Assembly: GCA_037045055.1 (NCBI GenBank)
Contig: JBAOHJ010000004.1
Coordinates: 124,001 to 188,000, forward strand
Length of the DNA: 64,000 nucleotides
Reading direction: 5' to 3'
Source of the DNA: Phosphoribacter sp037045055
Lineage (GTDB): Bacteria; Actinomycetota; Actinomycetes; Actinomycetales; Dermatophilaceae
Shown here: piece after piece, positions 1-8,192 of the stretch
Layout: each line of letters starts with the position of its first letter
Position numbering within the stretch: position 1 is the first letter of the stretch
The notes under the pieces: generated by a model
What the model was told of the DNA's origin: nothing
Databases searched by the model: none
The model's input: only the letters and a program-made list of their open reading frames with translations
Position numbers and translations under genes: made by a program

Positions 1-633
1 GCTCTGCCCGAGTACCGCCGGCACGCGGCGATGCTCACCGCGCAGTTCCCGGGAGGCACGGACAGCACCGGCAAGGTCTTCCCGCCGTTCCCGATCGCCA
101 ACCACAATCCGATCATCGGGACGTATGCCGGCACCATCGGGGTGAAGAACGGCTACACGACGAAGGCGCGCAATACGTTCGTCGCGGCGGCCACCCGCAA
201 CGGTCGGACCCTGCTGCTGGCCGAGCTGGGCAGCGTCGAGCGCCAGGTCGAGTCGACGTCCGCGCTGCTGGACTGGGGGTTCGGGTATGCCGCCCGCGCC
301 CGTCCGGTCGGCACCCTGGTCGACCCCGGCACCGCGGCGCAGCCGCCGGAATGGCGCGACGCGGCCGCCGTGGTCGAGCCGGTGCCCAGCCCGACCGACG
401 AGCCCACCATCACCCTGCAGCTGGCCTCGGCCCCGGCCTCGGCACCGACGACTCCGACCGGCCCCCCGCCGGTGGAGTCGGTGGCGGCCGACGCGCTAGG
501 CCGGTGGTGGGCCGACCTCGGCGACCCCGCTCGGGTGGGACTGCCGACCGGCGGCGGGCTGCTCGTCCTGGGCGGGGTGGCCCTGGCGGTGCGACGACGT
601 CGGCGACGACGGCGCGGGACCTTCCAGCGCTAG
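1..633 (+). CDS. D-alanyl-D-alanine carboxypeptidase, C-terminal part (5' end outside window)
   Basis: This is the end of a serine-type D,D-carboxypeptidase (penicillin-binding protein of the S11 kind), which trims the terminal D-Ala of peptidoglycan stem peptides outside the membrane. The reading frame is open from base 1, so the N-terminus with the SxxK and SxN motifs is missing. The segment VKNGYTT around residue 49 matches the third active-site box (normally KTG, here KNG, a variant common in actinobacterial members). The C-terminus carries a Pro/Ala-rich linker, one hydrophobic segment (about residues 180-197) and an Arg-rich tail, which suggests a C-terminal membrane anchor with a cytoplasmic basic end. 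It converges with the YihY-like gene downstream. The family call is secure; the precise substrate is not shown. Confidence 0.85.
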   Translation, partial: ALPEYRRHAAMLTAQFPGGTDSTGKVFPPFPIANHNPIIGTYAGTIGVKNGYTTKARNTFVAAATRNGRTLLLAELGSVERQVESTSALLDWGFGYAARARPVGTLVDPGTAAQPPEWRDAAAVVEPVPSPTDEPTITLQLASAPASAPTTPTGPPPVESVAADALGRWWADLGDPARVGLPTGGGLLVLGGVALAVRRRRRRRRGTFQR

Positions 634-715
634 GCCCGCCCGAGCGGGTCGCCGAGCCGGGCGGCGGCCAGCCGGTGCGGCGGTCCGCGCCGGGCGGCGG
701 TCAAGCGGTGCGGCG

Positions 716-1819
716 TCAGCGCCGCCCCGAGGAGCGGTGCCCGCCGCGCGGACCCCGCCTCGAGGTAGCCCGGGCGCGGCGGAGGGCCCCCAGCGCGCCG
801 ACGGCGGCGGCCCCGAGCACGACGCCGACGGCCAGGGTCGGGCAATCGGCGCTGCGACGGCCCACGGCCGGGATGCCGTGGCGCGCGCGTGCCCGCTCGT
901 CGAGAGCGTCCACCCGGCCCGACGGCGACCCCGTGGCGGGCCCGGCGGCGGGGTCGGCCGGCGCCGAGCCGGGGGCCGGGGCGGACACGTCGGCGGCCCA
1001 TGCGGCGGCCACAAGCACGACCCGGGCCACCACGTGCAACCAGAACAGCAGCCCGACGACGAGGACGATCGACCCGAAGAGCGGGTTGCGGGTGCCCGCG
1101 GCGACGACCTGCGTGCCGAAGGTCTGCAGCAGGGTGAGCCCGACCGCTCCCGCGAGGGCCCCGGATCGCACCGCTCGGCCGGGCAGGCGGACCCCCGACA
1201 GCACCCGCAGCAGCAGGACCAGCACGGCGACGTTCACGGCGAAAGCCACCAGCACACCGGCCGTGCCCACGACGAACGACCCGCCCGCGGCGCCGAGCCA
1301 CTCGGCGACCACCGCGCCCAGGCCGCTGGCCAGTGCCGCCAGCGCTGCGGAGACGACCACGCTGGCGCCGAGCAGGGCGAAGACGCCCAGGTCGCGAAGC
1401 TTGTCGGTGAGCAGCGTGCCGGGCGATCCAGGGACGCCCAGCACGGTCCGGATGCCCTCGCGCATCGAGCCGACCCAGCCCAGCCCACCGACCAGCAGTC
1501 CGACGACGGCGACGACCCCGGCCACGCTCAGCGTGGCCGGCTCGGGGACGCTCAACTCGAGGACGCCCTCGGGGTGCGTGCTCGTCCTGACGAATCCCGG
1601 CAAGGCGCGGTCCAATGCCTGCCCCACCGCGTCGAGCACATCGGGGCGCCCACGCAGGACGAATCCGACGACGACGGCGGCCAGGGCCAGCGCGGGGAAC
1701 AGCGAGAAGAAGGCGAAGAAGGCGATGCCGGCGGCCAGCAGGTTGCCACGGACCTGTCCGAACCGCAGCCAGGCGCGGACCGGCCGCATCCGTGTGGCCC
1801 GCTCGACCCACTCCCTCAT
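716..1819 (-). CDS. YihY/BrkB-type inner membrane protein
   Basis: The 367-residue product is a polytopic membrane protein of the YihY/virulence factor BrkB (UPF0761) family. About six hydrophobic segments are visible. An N-terminal stretch with the family pattern NLLAAGIAFFAFFSLFPALA is followed by alternating loops, and the tail is basic. The biochemical role of the family is unsettled; it has been wrongly called RNase BN. The start ATG at 1819 was chosen because it overlaps the stop of the upstream LigT-like gene (ATGA, 1816-1819), so the two are probably translationally coupled. A frame running 15 codons further upstream is open but would sit inside the upstream gene. It converges on the carboxypeptidase gene with 82 bp between stops. 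Confidence 0.85.
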   Translation of the reverse strand: MREWVERATRMRPVRAWLRFGQVRGNLLAAGIAFFAFFSLFPALALAAVVVGFVLRGRPDVLDAVGQALDRALPGFVRTSTHPEGVLELSVPEPATLSVAGVVAVVGLLVGGLGWVGSMREGIRTVLGVPGSPGTLLTDKLRDLGVFALLGASVVVSAALAALASGLGAVVAEWLGAAGGSFVVGTAGVLVAFAVNVAVLVLLLRVLSGVRLPGRAVRSGALAGAVGLTLLQTFGTQVVAAGTRNPLFGSIVLVVGLLFWLHVVARVVLVAAAWAADVSAPAPGSAPADPAAGPATGSPSGRVDALDERARARHGIPAVGRRSADCPTLAVGVVLGAAAVGALGALRRARATSRRGPRGGHRSSGRR

Positions 1820-2385
1820 CGAGGGCGGGCGCGCCCGAGCCGGAACGGCCGGACCGCGTGCCACCTGCCGTCGTCGTCCTGCTCGTAGAGCAGGAACTCG
1901 GTGACCTCGAAGACCGCCTGGAAGTCGGCCAGCTCGTCGAACGCCCGGTCGAGGTCGGCCGGCTCGACGTCGTGGGCCACGGTGACATGCGGGTGGTAGG
2001 CGAACGTCGACTCGCGGTCCTCACGGCCCCACCGGATGGCCGCCTCCAGCTCCTCGCACCCGGCGATGCCCATCGCCACCTGGACGAAGACCACCGACGA
2101 CACCGGTCTGAACGTGCCGGTGCCGCGCAGCACCATGGTGAACGGCTCGACCCGGGCCGCCGCGTCGTGCAGGTGATCGACGAGGTCGGGCAGGTCGCGG
2201 TCGGTGACGGTCGTGGGCCCCAGGAGGGTCACGTGGGCCGGCACGAGCTCGGCCTGGGCGTCGCCGTAGTCGGCCCGCTTGGCCTGCAGGGTCGAACCGT
2301 GCGGCTCGGGCACGGGGATGGAGACCCCGACGACGCGCACGCCCCGGTGCACCACGGCGTCGAGGGCGAAGGACATGGCGGCCAT
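1816..2385 (-). CDS. 2'-5' RNA ligase family protein (LigT/ThpR-like)
   Basis: The product has about 189 residues and belongs to the 2H phosphoesterase superfamily. Both catalytic His-x-Thr motifs are present: HVTLLGPT in the N-terminal half and HVTVAHD in the C-terminal half. Family members open 2',3'-cyclic phosphates or join 2'-5' RNA ends; the natural substrate here is unknown. Two starts are possible, ATG at 2385 and ATG at 2376, three codons apart. The first was taken because a GGGG-containing stretch precedes it. The stop overlaps the start of the YihY-like gene by 4 bp. The gene is divergent from the hydrolase lipoprotein, with about 165 bp of promoter DNA between them. Confidence 0.82.
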   Translation of the reverse strand: MAAMSFALDAVVHRGVRVVGVSIPVPEPHGSTLQAKRADYGDAQAELVPAHVTLLGPTTVTDRDLPDLVDHLHDAAARVEPFTMVLRGTGTFRPVSSVVFVQVAMGIAGCEELEAAIRWGREDRESTFAYHPHVTVAHDVEPADLDRAFDELADFQAVFEVTEFLLYEQDDDGRWHAVRPFRLGRARPR

Positions 2386-2551
2386 TCTGCCAGCCCCGTG
2401 GGAGCGCTTGCGCCGTCTGCGTGGCCGTCCCGGCCGTCGTCGCGGCCCTCCGTGGACGGGGCACGACGGGCCAGGGCGGCTGCGCACGATCCGAGGGTCG
2501 TAGAGTGCGTATGCCGGCGGGTCGCCGCCGGCAGGCAAGTCCAGCCGGAGT

Positions 2552-3742
2552 GTGGTGGCGCCAGACATGCTCGGACCCTCCCGCCCCTGCCCCGCCGCGA
2601 CGGCGGGCCATGGCCGCCATCGACCGGCCCCGGCGGCGGGCCGCCGCCGCGCTCGACCGGCCACCGCCATCGCGGTCGGGGTGATCCTCGTGCTCGCCGG
2701 GTGCGCGACCCCGCCGAGCTCGGGACCGACCGGCGCCACCACGACGCCGAGTGCGCCCGAGCCGACGGCCGCGGCCAGGACGTACCCGCCCGGGTGGGCG
2801 GAAGTCGACGTGACCTTCGCGACCGGCGCGGGCACGGCATCCGGGACGGTCGTGCGACCGACGCAGTCCGGCGCGTCGCTGCCGGGCGCCTTGGTGATCG
2901 CCGGCAGCGGTCCGACCGACCGCAACGGCGACCAGAGCGGGTTCGTCACGGGGACGTTGCGCGCGGTGTCCCAGATGCTCGCCCGCGCGGGCGTGGTGAG
3001 CCTTCGCTACGACAAGCTCGGCTCGGGAGCCACCGGCGCAGGCACGGTGACCGACCCGGCCACGGTCACCGTGGACACCTACGCCGACCAGGCCCGGGCC
3101 GCGCTGCGGACCCTGGCCGGGTCAACGGGCGTCGACCCCGCCAGGCTGGTGGTGGTGGGGCATTCCGAGGGGTCGCTGTTCGCCCAGATCCTGGCCACCC
3201 AGCCGGCGTCGGACGGCCCCCGTCCGGCACGGCTCGCCCTGCTGATGCCGCTGGCGCTGCGCTACCTCGACCTCATCGCCACGCAGATCACGGCCCAGCT
3301 CGTGGCCGCGACGGCGCTGGGCCGACTGGGCACCGAGCAGGCGGCGACGATCCGAGCCCAGCTGGACGCCGCCGTCGCGGCCACCCGGGCGGGCACCCCG
3401 GCGCCCGAGCTGGACCCCACGATCGCGCCGCTTTCCGCGCCCGCCAACGCGGCGTTCCTGCGCACCGCCGACGCCCTCGACCCGGTCGCGCTGGCCCGGG
3501 CGACGCCGGCCGGGGTACCGGTGCTCGTCGTGTGCGGCACCGACGACGTCCAGGTCGACTGCGCGGATGCCGCCGTGCTCGCGGGCGCGGTCCCCTCGGG
3601 AGCGGGCCGGCTGGTCCAGGTGCGTGGGGTCAGCCACGTGCTCAAGGTCGACGACAGCGGCAATCCCGGGCGCTACACCGCGCCGCTGCCCTACTCGGGG
3701 CAGGTGGAGCGCAGCTTGCGGGACGCGCTGACCTGGCCATGA
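2552..3742 (+). CDS. Secreted lipoprotein alpha/beta hydrolase
   Basis: The product is predicted to be a lipoprotein esterase-like enzyme of the alpha/beta-hydrolase fold. A basic N-terminus and hydrophobic stretch end in the lipobox LAGC near residue 50. The catalytic set is visible: nucleophile elbow GHSEGS, acid in CGTDD near residue 335, and the base in VSHVLK near residue 370. The stretch GSGPTDRNGD after the first strand is typical of EstD-like and YfhR-like esterases. The start is uncertain: GTG 2552, GTG 2555 or ATG 2567 are in frame, and the N-region before the signal peptide is unusually long for all of them. It is divergent from the LigT gene and converges with icd, 44 bp between stops. 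The substrate cannot be inferred. Confidence 0.8.
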   Translation: MVAPDMLGPSRPCPAATAGHGRHRPAPAAGRRRARPATAIAVGVILVLAGCATPPSSGPTGATTTPSAPEPTAAARTYPPGWAEVDVTFATGAGTASGTVVRPTQSGASLPGALVIAGSGPTDRNGDQSGFVTGTLRAVSQMLARAGVVSLRYDKLGSGATGAGTVTDPATVTVDTYADQARAALRTLAGSTGVDPARLVVVGHSEGSLFAQILATQPASDGPRPARLALLMPLALRYLDLIATQITAQLVAATALGRLGTEQAATIRAQLDAAVAATRAGTPAPELDPTIAPLSAPANAAFLRTADALDPVALARATPAGVPVLVVCGTDDVQVDCADAAVLAGAVPSGAGRLVQVRGVSHVLKVDDSGNPGRYTAPLPYSGQVERSLRDALTWP

Positions 3743-3786
3743 CCGCCGGGCAGTGCGGGCCCCGGCGCCGCCGACCTGCGGGCAGG

Positions 3787-6003
3787 TCACATCCCCGCGA
3801 GGATGGCGTTGAACGTGGCGCTGGGGCGCATGGCCGCCGACGCCTTGGCGTCGTCGGGGCGATAGTAGCCGCCGAGGTCCACCGGGTGGCCCTGCACGCC
3901 GATGAGCTCGGCGTCGATGGTGGCCTCGTGGTCCGCCAACGCGGTGGCCACCGGGGCGAAGCGCGCCGCCAGGCCCGCGTCGGCGGTCTGCGCCGCGAGC
4001 GCCTGTGCCCAGTACAGCGCGAGGTAGTAGTGGCTGCCGCGGTTGTCGATCTGACCGACCTTGCGGGCCGGGGACTTGTTCTCGTCGAGGAACCGGGCGA
4101 TCGCGGCGTCGAGAGTGTCGGCGAGGACCTGGGCCTGCGGGTTGCCCTGGGTCACCGCCAGGTGCTCCAGCGAGGCGCCGAGGGCGGAGAACTCGCCGAG
4201 GGAGTCCCAGCGCAGGTAGTCCTCGGCGACGAACTGCTGCACGTGCTTGGGTGCCGAGCCGCCCGCGCCGGTCTCGAACATCCCACCGCCGGCCAGCAGC
4301 GGCACGACCGAGAGCATCTTGGCGCTGGTGCCGAGCTCGAGGATGGGGAACAGGTCGGTGAGGTAGTCGCGCAGCACGTTGCCGGTCACCGAGATGGTGT
4401 CCTGGCCCTGGCGGATCCGTTCGAGGCACCACTCGATGGCCTGCACCGGAGCCAGGATGCGGTACTGCACACCGGTGAGGTCGTGCTCGCCGAGGTAGCG
4501 CTGGACCTTGGCGATGACGTTGCGGTCGTGGGCCCGGCCCGCGTCGAGGTAGAAGCACGCGGGGGCGCCGGTGAGGCGCGCGCGGGTCACCGCGAGCTTC
4601 ACCCAGTCCTGCACCGGGATGTCGCGCACCCGGGACATCCGCCACACGTCGCCGGCCTGCACGTCGTGGGAGAGCAGCACCGTGCCGGCCGGGTCGAGCA
4701 CGCGCACCGTGCCGGCGCTCGGCAGCACGTACGTCGTGCCGTGCGAGCCGTACTCCTCGGCCTTCTGGGCCATCAGCCCGACGTTGGGCACCGATCCCAT
4801 CGTCGCCGGGTCCAGCGCCCCGTGGGTGCGGCAGTCCTCCATGACCGCGGCGTACATCGGGCCGTAGCAGCGGTCCGGGATCATCGCCAGGGTGGGCTGG
4901 AGCTTGCCGGCGGCGTTCCACATCTGCCCCGAGTCGCGGATGACCACGGGCATCGAGGCGTCGATGATCGTGTCGCTGGAGACGTGCAGGTTGGTGATGC
5001 CCTTGTCGGAGTTCACCATCGCCAGGGCCGGCCGCACGGCATACACGGCCTGCAGGTCCGCCTCGATCTCGTCGCACTGCGCCTCGGGCAGCCCGGCGAT
5101 CTTGGCGTAGAGGTCGCCCAGGCCGAGGTTGGCGTCGACACCGAGCCGAGCGAAGACCTCGGCGTGCTTGGTGAACACCGGCTCGAAGAAAACCTCGACC
5201 GCGTGCCCGAACAGCACCGGGTCGGACACCTTCATCATCGTGGCCTTGACATGCAGCGACAGCAGAAGGTCCGCGGCCTTGGCCGCCTCGATCTGCTCGG
5301 CATAGAAGGCCCGCAGCGCCGCCACGCTCATGAACGTCGCACTGACGATCTCCTCGGCGAGCGTCGGCACGGCGGCGGCCAGCACCGTCACCGCGCCGTC
5401 GGCGGCGGCGAACTCGATCCGCAGGTCGCCACCGGCCGAGACGACGGACTGCTCGTTGCCGTAGAAGTCGCCGCTGCTCATCGTCGCGACGTGGGCCTTG
5501 GTGCCCGGGTCCCAGGCGCCGAGCCGGTGCGGGTGCTTGCGCGCGAAGGCCTTCACCGCGCCCGGCGCTCGCCGGTCGGAATTACCCTCGCGCAGAACGG
5601 GATTCACCGCCGAGCCCAACACCCTCGAGTATGCCGCCGCGACCGCACGCTCCGGCTCGGTGGCCGGGGACTCGGGGTAGTCCGGCACGGCATACCCCTT
5701 GGTCTGCAGCTCGGCGATGGCGGCCTTGAGCTGGGGGACGGAGGCACTGATGTTGGGCAGCTTGATGATGTTCGCCTCGGGGCGGGCGGTGAGCGCGCCC
5801 AGCTCGGCGAGGCTGTCCGGCACCCGCTGCTCGGCGGTGAGCCGGTCGGGGAACGTGGCCAGGATGCGCCCGGCCAGCGAGATGTCGCTGGTGACGACCT
5901 CGACCCCGGTGCCCTTGGTGAACGCCTGGACGATCGGCAGCAGCGAATAGGTCGCCAGGGCGGGCGCCTCGTCGATCTGGGTCCACACGATGGTCGATGT
6001 CAT
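3787..6003 (-). CDS. icd: Isocitrate dehydrogenase, NADP-dependent, monomeric type
   Basis: The 738-residue product has the length and sequence of the monomeric IDH family (about 740 residues), which oxidises isocitrate to 2-oxoglutarate and CO2 with NADP in the TCA cycle. Family signatures include MTSTIVWTQIDEAPALATYS at the start, the substrate loop GNSDRRAP and the block DNRGSHYYLALYWAQALA. The start ATG at 6003 is preceded by GGAG at a proper distance. Two copies of the dispersed octamer (5629 and 5688, inverted) lie inside the gene and force GCA-TAC and TAT-GCC codon pairs. It is divergent from aqpZ, and the 187-bp spacer holds a strong palindrome. Long open frames on the opposite strand are antisense shadows. 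Confidence 0.97.
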   Translation of the reverse strand: MTSTIVWTQIDEAPALATYSLLPIVQAFTKGTGVEVVTSDISLAGRILATFPDRLTAEQRVPDSLAELGALTARPEANIIKLPNISASVPQLKAAIAELQTKGYAVPDYPESPATEPERAVAAAYSRVLGSAVNPVLREGNSDRRAPGAVKAFARKHPHRLGAWDPGTKAHVATMSSGDFYGNEQSVVSAGGDLRIEFAAADGAVTVLAAAVPTLAEEIVSATFMSVAALRAFYAEQIEAAKAADLLLSLHVKATMMKVSDPVLFGHAVEVFFEPVFTKHAEVFARLGVDANLGLGDLYAKIAGLPEAQCDEIEADLQAVYAVRPALAMVNSDKGITNLHVSSDTIIDASMPVVIRDSGQMWNAAGKLQPTLAMIPDRCYGPMYAAVMEDCRTHGALDPATMGSVPNVGLMAQKAEEYGSHGTTYVLPSAGTVRVLDPAGTVLLSHDVQAGDVWRMSRVRDIPVQDWVKLAVTRARLTGAPACFYLDAGRAHDRNVIAKVQRYLGEHDLTGVQYRILAPVQAIEWCLERIRQGQDTISVTGNVLRDYLTDLFPILELGTSAKMLSVVPLLAGGGMFETGAGGSAPKHVQQFVAEDYLRWDSLGEFSALGASLEHLAVTQGNPQAQVLADTLDAAIARFLDENKSPARKVGQIDNRGSHYYLALYWAQALAAQTADAGLAARFAPVATALADHEATIDAELIGVQGHPVDLGGYYRPDDAKASAAMRPSATFNAILAGM

Positions 6004-6041
6004 CAGCGCTCCAAGCGGGCCGGCGGTGGGGTCCGCACCAG

Positions 6042-6063
6042 AGTACCTTGACATCAAGATACT
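6042..6063. promoter_or_regulatory. Palindromic operator candidate between icd and aqpZ
   Basis: Half-sites AGTA-n-CTTGA and TCAAG-n-TACT face each other around a 2-bp centre, giving nine matched pairs in 22 bp. The stretch is AT-rich in a GC-rich spacer and contains a TTGACA that could serve as a -35 box for aqpZ, although I see no good -10. The CTTGA/TCAAG core resembles operators of MarR-type regulators, but no such regulator lies nearby. Confidence 0.55.
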
Positions 6064-6190
6064 TTCTACGCGCGGCGCGACTCGGCGCGACACGCCTGCG
6101 ACGCGGTCGGTGTCCCTGCCGAGGCGGTAGCGTGAGGGCCGCGGCATACGCCCGCTTCGGGGGAGCACGTCCACTCGGAGGAGACTTCTC

Positions 6191-6967
6191 ATGCAGCCGG
6201 CACTCGGCAAGCGGCTCGGCGCGGAGCTGTTGGGCACCTTCTGGCTCGTCTTCGGCGGGTGCGGCAGCGCCGTGTTCGCGGCGAAGTTCTTCGCCCCGGC
6301 GGGGGTGGCCGAGACCCAGGGGACCGAGCTGGGCATCGGGTTCGTCGGGGTCTCGCTCGCCTTCGGGCTGAGTGTGCTCACCATGGCGTATGCCGTGGGG
6401 CACGTCTCGGGCGGGCACTTCAACCCGGCGGTGACGATCGGGTTGTGGGCGGCCCGGCGCTTCGACAACCCCCGCGACGTGCTCGCCTACCTCGTCGCCC
6501 AGGTCGTCGGCGGCCTGCTCGCCGGCGGGGCGATCTGGGGGCTCTACCGGAGCGCGCACGGCTCCGCCAGCGCGGTCGGGCACCTGGCCGCCAACGGCTA
6601 CGGCGAGCACTCGCCGGGCGGGTACACGCTCGGCGCCGTGCTGCTGGCCGAGATCCTGCTCACCGCCTTCTTCCTCTACGTCGTCCTCGGCGTCACCACG
6701 ACGCACGCGCCGTCGGGTTTCGCCCCCTTGGCCGTCGGACTGGCCTACACGCTGATCCATCTCGTCTCGATCCCGATCAGCAACACCTCGGTGAACCCGG
6801 CCAGATCCACGGCGGTGGCGTTCTTCAACGGCGACGGCGCACCGGGCCAGCTCTGGGTGTTCTGGGTGGCGCCGGTGGTCGGCGCGCTCATCGCCGGATT
6901 CAGCTTCGAGGCGATCACCGGAGTGGACCGCTCCACCGAGGACGTCAGCGGGACGATCACCCACTGA
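6191..6967 (+). CDS. aqpZ: Aquaporin Z (water channel)
   Basis: The 258-residue protein is an aquaporin of the AqpZ type, a membrane channel for water. Both half-helix NPA motifs are present, in SGGHFNPAVT and NTSVNPARST. The Arg after the second NPA and the segment TLIHLVSIPISNTSVNPARS match AqpZ closely, so water rather than glycerol selectivity is likely. Six membrane segments are visible. The start ATG at 6191 follows GGAGGAG about 8 nt upstream. A dispersed octamer copy at 6388 encodes the Tyr-Ala pair in MAYAVGH. It is followed after 90 bp by the SatD-family pair on the same strand and is divergent from icd. Confidence 0.96.
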   Translation: MQPALGKRLGAELLGTFWLVFGGCGSAVFAAKFFAPAGVAETQGTELGIGFVGVSLAFGLSVLTMAYAVGHVSGGHFNPAVTIGLWAARRFDNPRDVLAYLVAQVVGGLLAGGAIWGLYRSAHGSASAVGHLAANGYGEHSPGGYTLGAVLLAEILLTAFFLYVVLGVTTTHAPSGFAPLAVGLAYTLIHLVSIPISNTSVNPARSTAVAFFNGDGAPGQLWVFWVAPVVGALIAGFSFEAITGVDRSTEDVSGTITH

Positions 6968-7017
6968 GTCGCCGACCGCACGAGCGTCGCCGAGGGCGGT
7001 CGGGCCATCCCACTGCA

Positions 7018-7033
7018 TAAGGGTGTAGCCTTA
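7018..7033. promoter_or_regulatory. DtxR/IdeR-like inverted repeat upstream of the SatD pair
   Basis: The inverted repeat TAAGG-N6-CCTTA lies about 25 bp before the ATG of the SatD-family gene. Its arms resemble half-sites of DtxR-family metal-dependent repressors. The match is short (5-bp arms), so metal control is only a suggestion. Confidence 0.35.
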
Positions 7034-7057
7034 ACTCCTGCGAGTGAAGGGCCGCGC

Positions 7058-7714
7058 ATGTACGTCGTCACCGCCGACCAGGTGGGCAGCCGCCGCCACG
7101 CCGATCGCGTGCCGGCGGTCCTGCATGCCCTCTCCGCGCTGCCCCGCCCGCCGGCCCGGGAGTTCGAGCGCACCGCGGGCGACGAGATCCAGGGCGTCGC
7201 GGACAAGCCCGAGTCGGTCCTGGAGATCGTCACGACCCTGTTGCGGGACGGGCCGTGGCGCATCGGCGTGGGCATCGGACCGGTGGACCTGCCGCTGCCC
7301 CGGTCGCCGCGCGAGGGCAGCGGACCGGCCTTCGTCGCGGCCCGCGAGGCGGTGCGCGCGGCCCGACCCGCCACCGGACAGCTGGCCACCCGATGGCGCC
7401 TGACCGACGACAAGGGAGCGCAGGGGTCGACCCCGCGCGGGGCGCACGCGCGGCATACCCGGCTGGCCGAGGATGCCCTGGTACTGTACGCCCGCCTCCT
7501 GCGCACGCGGTCCGCGGAGGGCTGGGCGGTCGTCGACCTGCTCGAGCAGGGCCACTCCCAGCGGGCCGTCGCCCACCGGCTCGCGATCACCCCCTCGGCG
7601 GTCAGTCAGCGCCTGCGCCGGGCCGGCTGGGTGGAGCAGGGCCGCGCCGCCGAGCTCGCCGTCCATCACCTGGCCCGCGCCGACGGACGACCGGCGGCCG
7701 GAGCGCTCGGGTGA
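7058..7714 (+). CDS. SatD-family protein with C-terminal helix-turn-helix
   Basis: The 218-residue product starts with the SatD-family pattern YVVTADQVGSR followed by a stretch with the conserved AGDEIQG segment around residue 48. The C-terminal 60 residues contain a helix-turn-helix, SQRAVAHRLAITPSAVSQR, so the protein probably binds DNA. SatD takes its name from the streptococcal sat (secretion and acid tolerance) operon; the molecular role is unknown. The next gene starts at GTG 7711, overlapping this stop by 4 bp, so a membrane protein is made in step with it. The upstream 16-bp inverted repeat at 7018-7033 may control both. Confidence 0.7.
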   Translation: MYVVTADQVGSRRHADRVPAVLHALSALPRPPAREFERTAGDEIQGVADKPESVLEIVTTLLRDGPWRIGVGIGPVDLPLPRSPREGSGPAFVAAREAVRAARPATGQLATRWRLTDDKGAQGSTPRGAHARHTRLAEDALVLYARLLRTRSAEGWAVVDLLEQGHSQRAVAHRLAITPSAVSQRLRRAGWVEQGRAAELAVHHLARADGRPAAGALG

Positions 7715-8106
7715 GCTCGTCCGCGTGGGTGGACGTCGGCGCGGTGACCCTGCTCGGGGTGCTGGCGGTCCTGGCCGGCAGTCCGCTGACGACCTGGGTG
7801 TTCCGGAGGGTGGATCGACCCGGCCCGGCCGGCCAGGGCGTGCGCGGGATGCTCGCCGCCGAGGTCGTGCTCAAGGGCGGGCGGACGATCGGGCTGCTCG
7901 AACGCGCGTCGGTCTACCTGTGCGTCGCCGCCGGCTGGCCCGAGGGGATCGCGGTCGTCGTCGCGCTCAAGGGGCTGGGCCGGTTCGCGGAGCTGCGCGG
8001 CAGCACCGAGGGCACCGCCGAACGCTTCCTCATCGGCAGCTTCACCAGCCTGGTCTTCGCCGGGGCGCTGGGCGGGCTCGCCCGGCTCGTCATGTGGTGG
8101 ACCTGA
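7711..8106 (+). CDS. Small membrane protein paired with SatD (DUF3307-like C-terminal region)
   Basis: The 131-residue product has three to four hydrophobic segments. The pattern ERASVYLCVAAGWPEGIAVV, then KGLGRF, then AERFLIGSFTSLVFA resembles the C-terminal membrane part of DUF3307 proteins, which often neighbour SatD genes. That resemblance is from memory and was not searched. The GTG start at 7711 overlaps the SatD stop (GTGA), which argues for stoichiometric or coupled translation. It probably acts in the membrane with the SatD-like DNA-binding protein, but no reaction can be named. Confidence 0.6.
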   Translation: MSSSAWVDVGAVTLLGVLAVLAGSPLTTWVFRRVDRPGPAGQGVRGMLAAEVVLKGGRTIGLLERASVYLCVAAGWPEGIAVVVALKGLGRFAELRGSTEGTAERFLIGSFTSLVFAGALGGLARLVMWWT

Positions 8107-8192
8107 CCCCGACGTCCAGTGCCGCCGCGGGGGCCGCCGACCCGGCTGGTAGCGTCGAGACAGCCCACCCCCACGACGCCAAGGGAGCCTTC

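Noticed and set aside
630..2024. A 464-codon frame on the minus strand overlapping the YihY-like gene
   Set aside because: Ser/Arg-rich out-of-frame translation; the alternative frame has clear membrane segments and a coupled start.
1615..6051. A 1,478-codon open frame on the + strand
   Set aside because: It lies antisense to icd, LigT and the YihY-like gene; the translation is Arg/Gly/His-rich and without family features, typical of opposite-frame openness at high GC.
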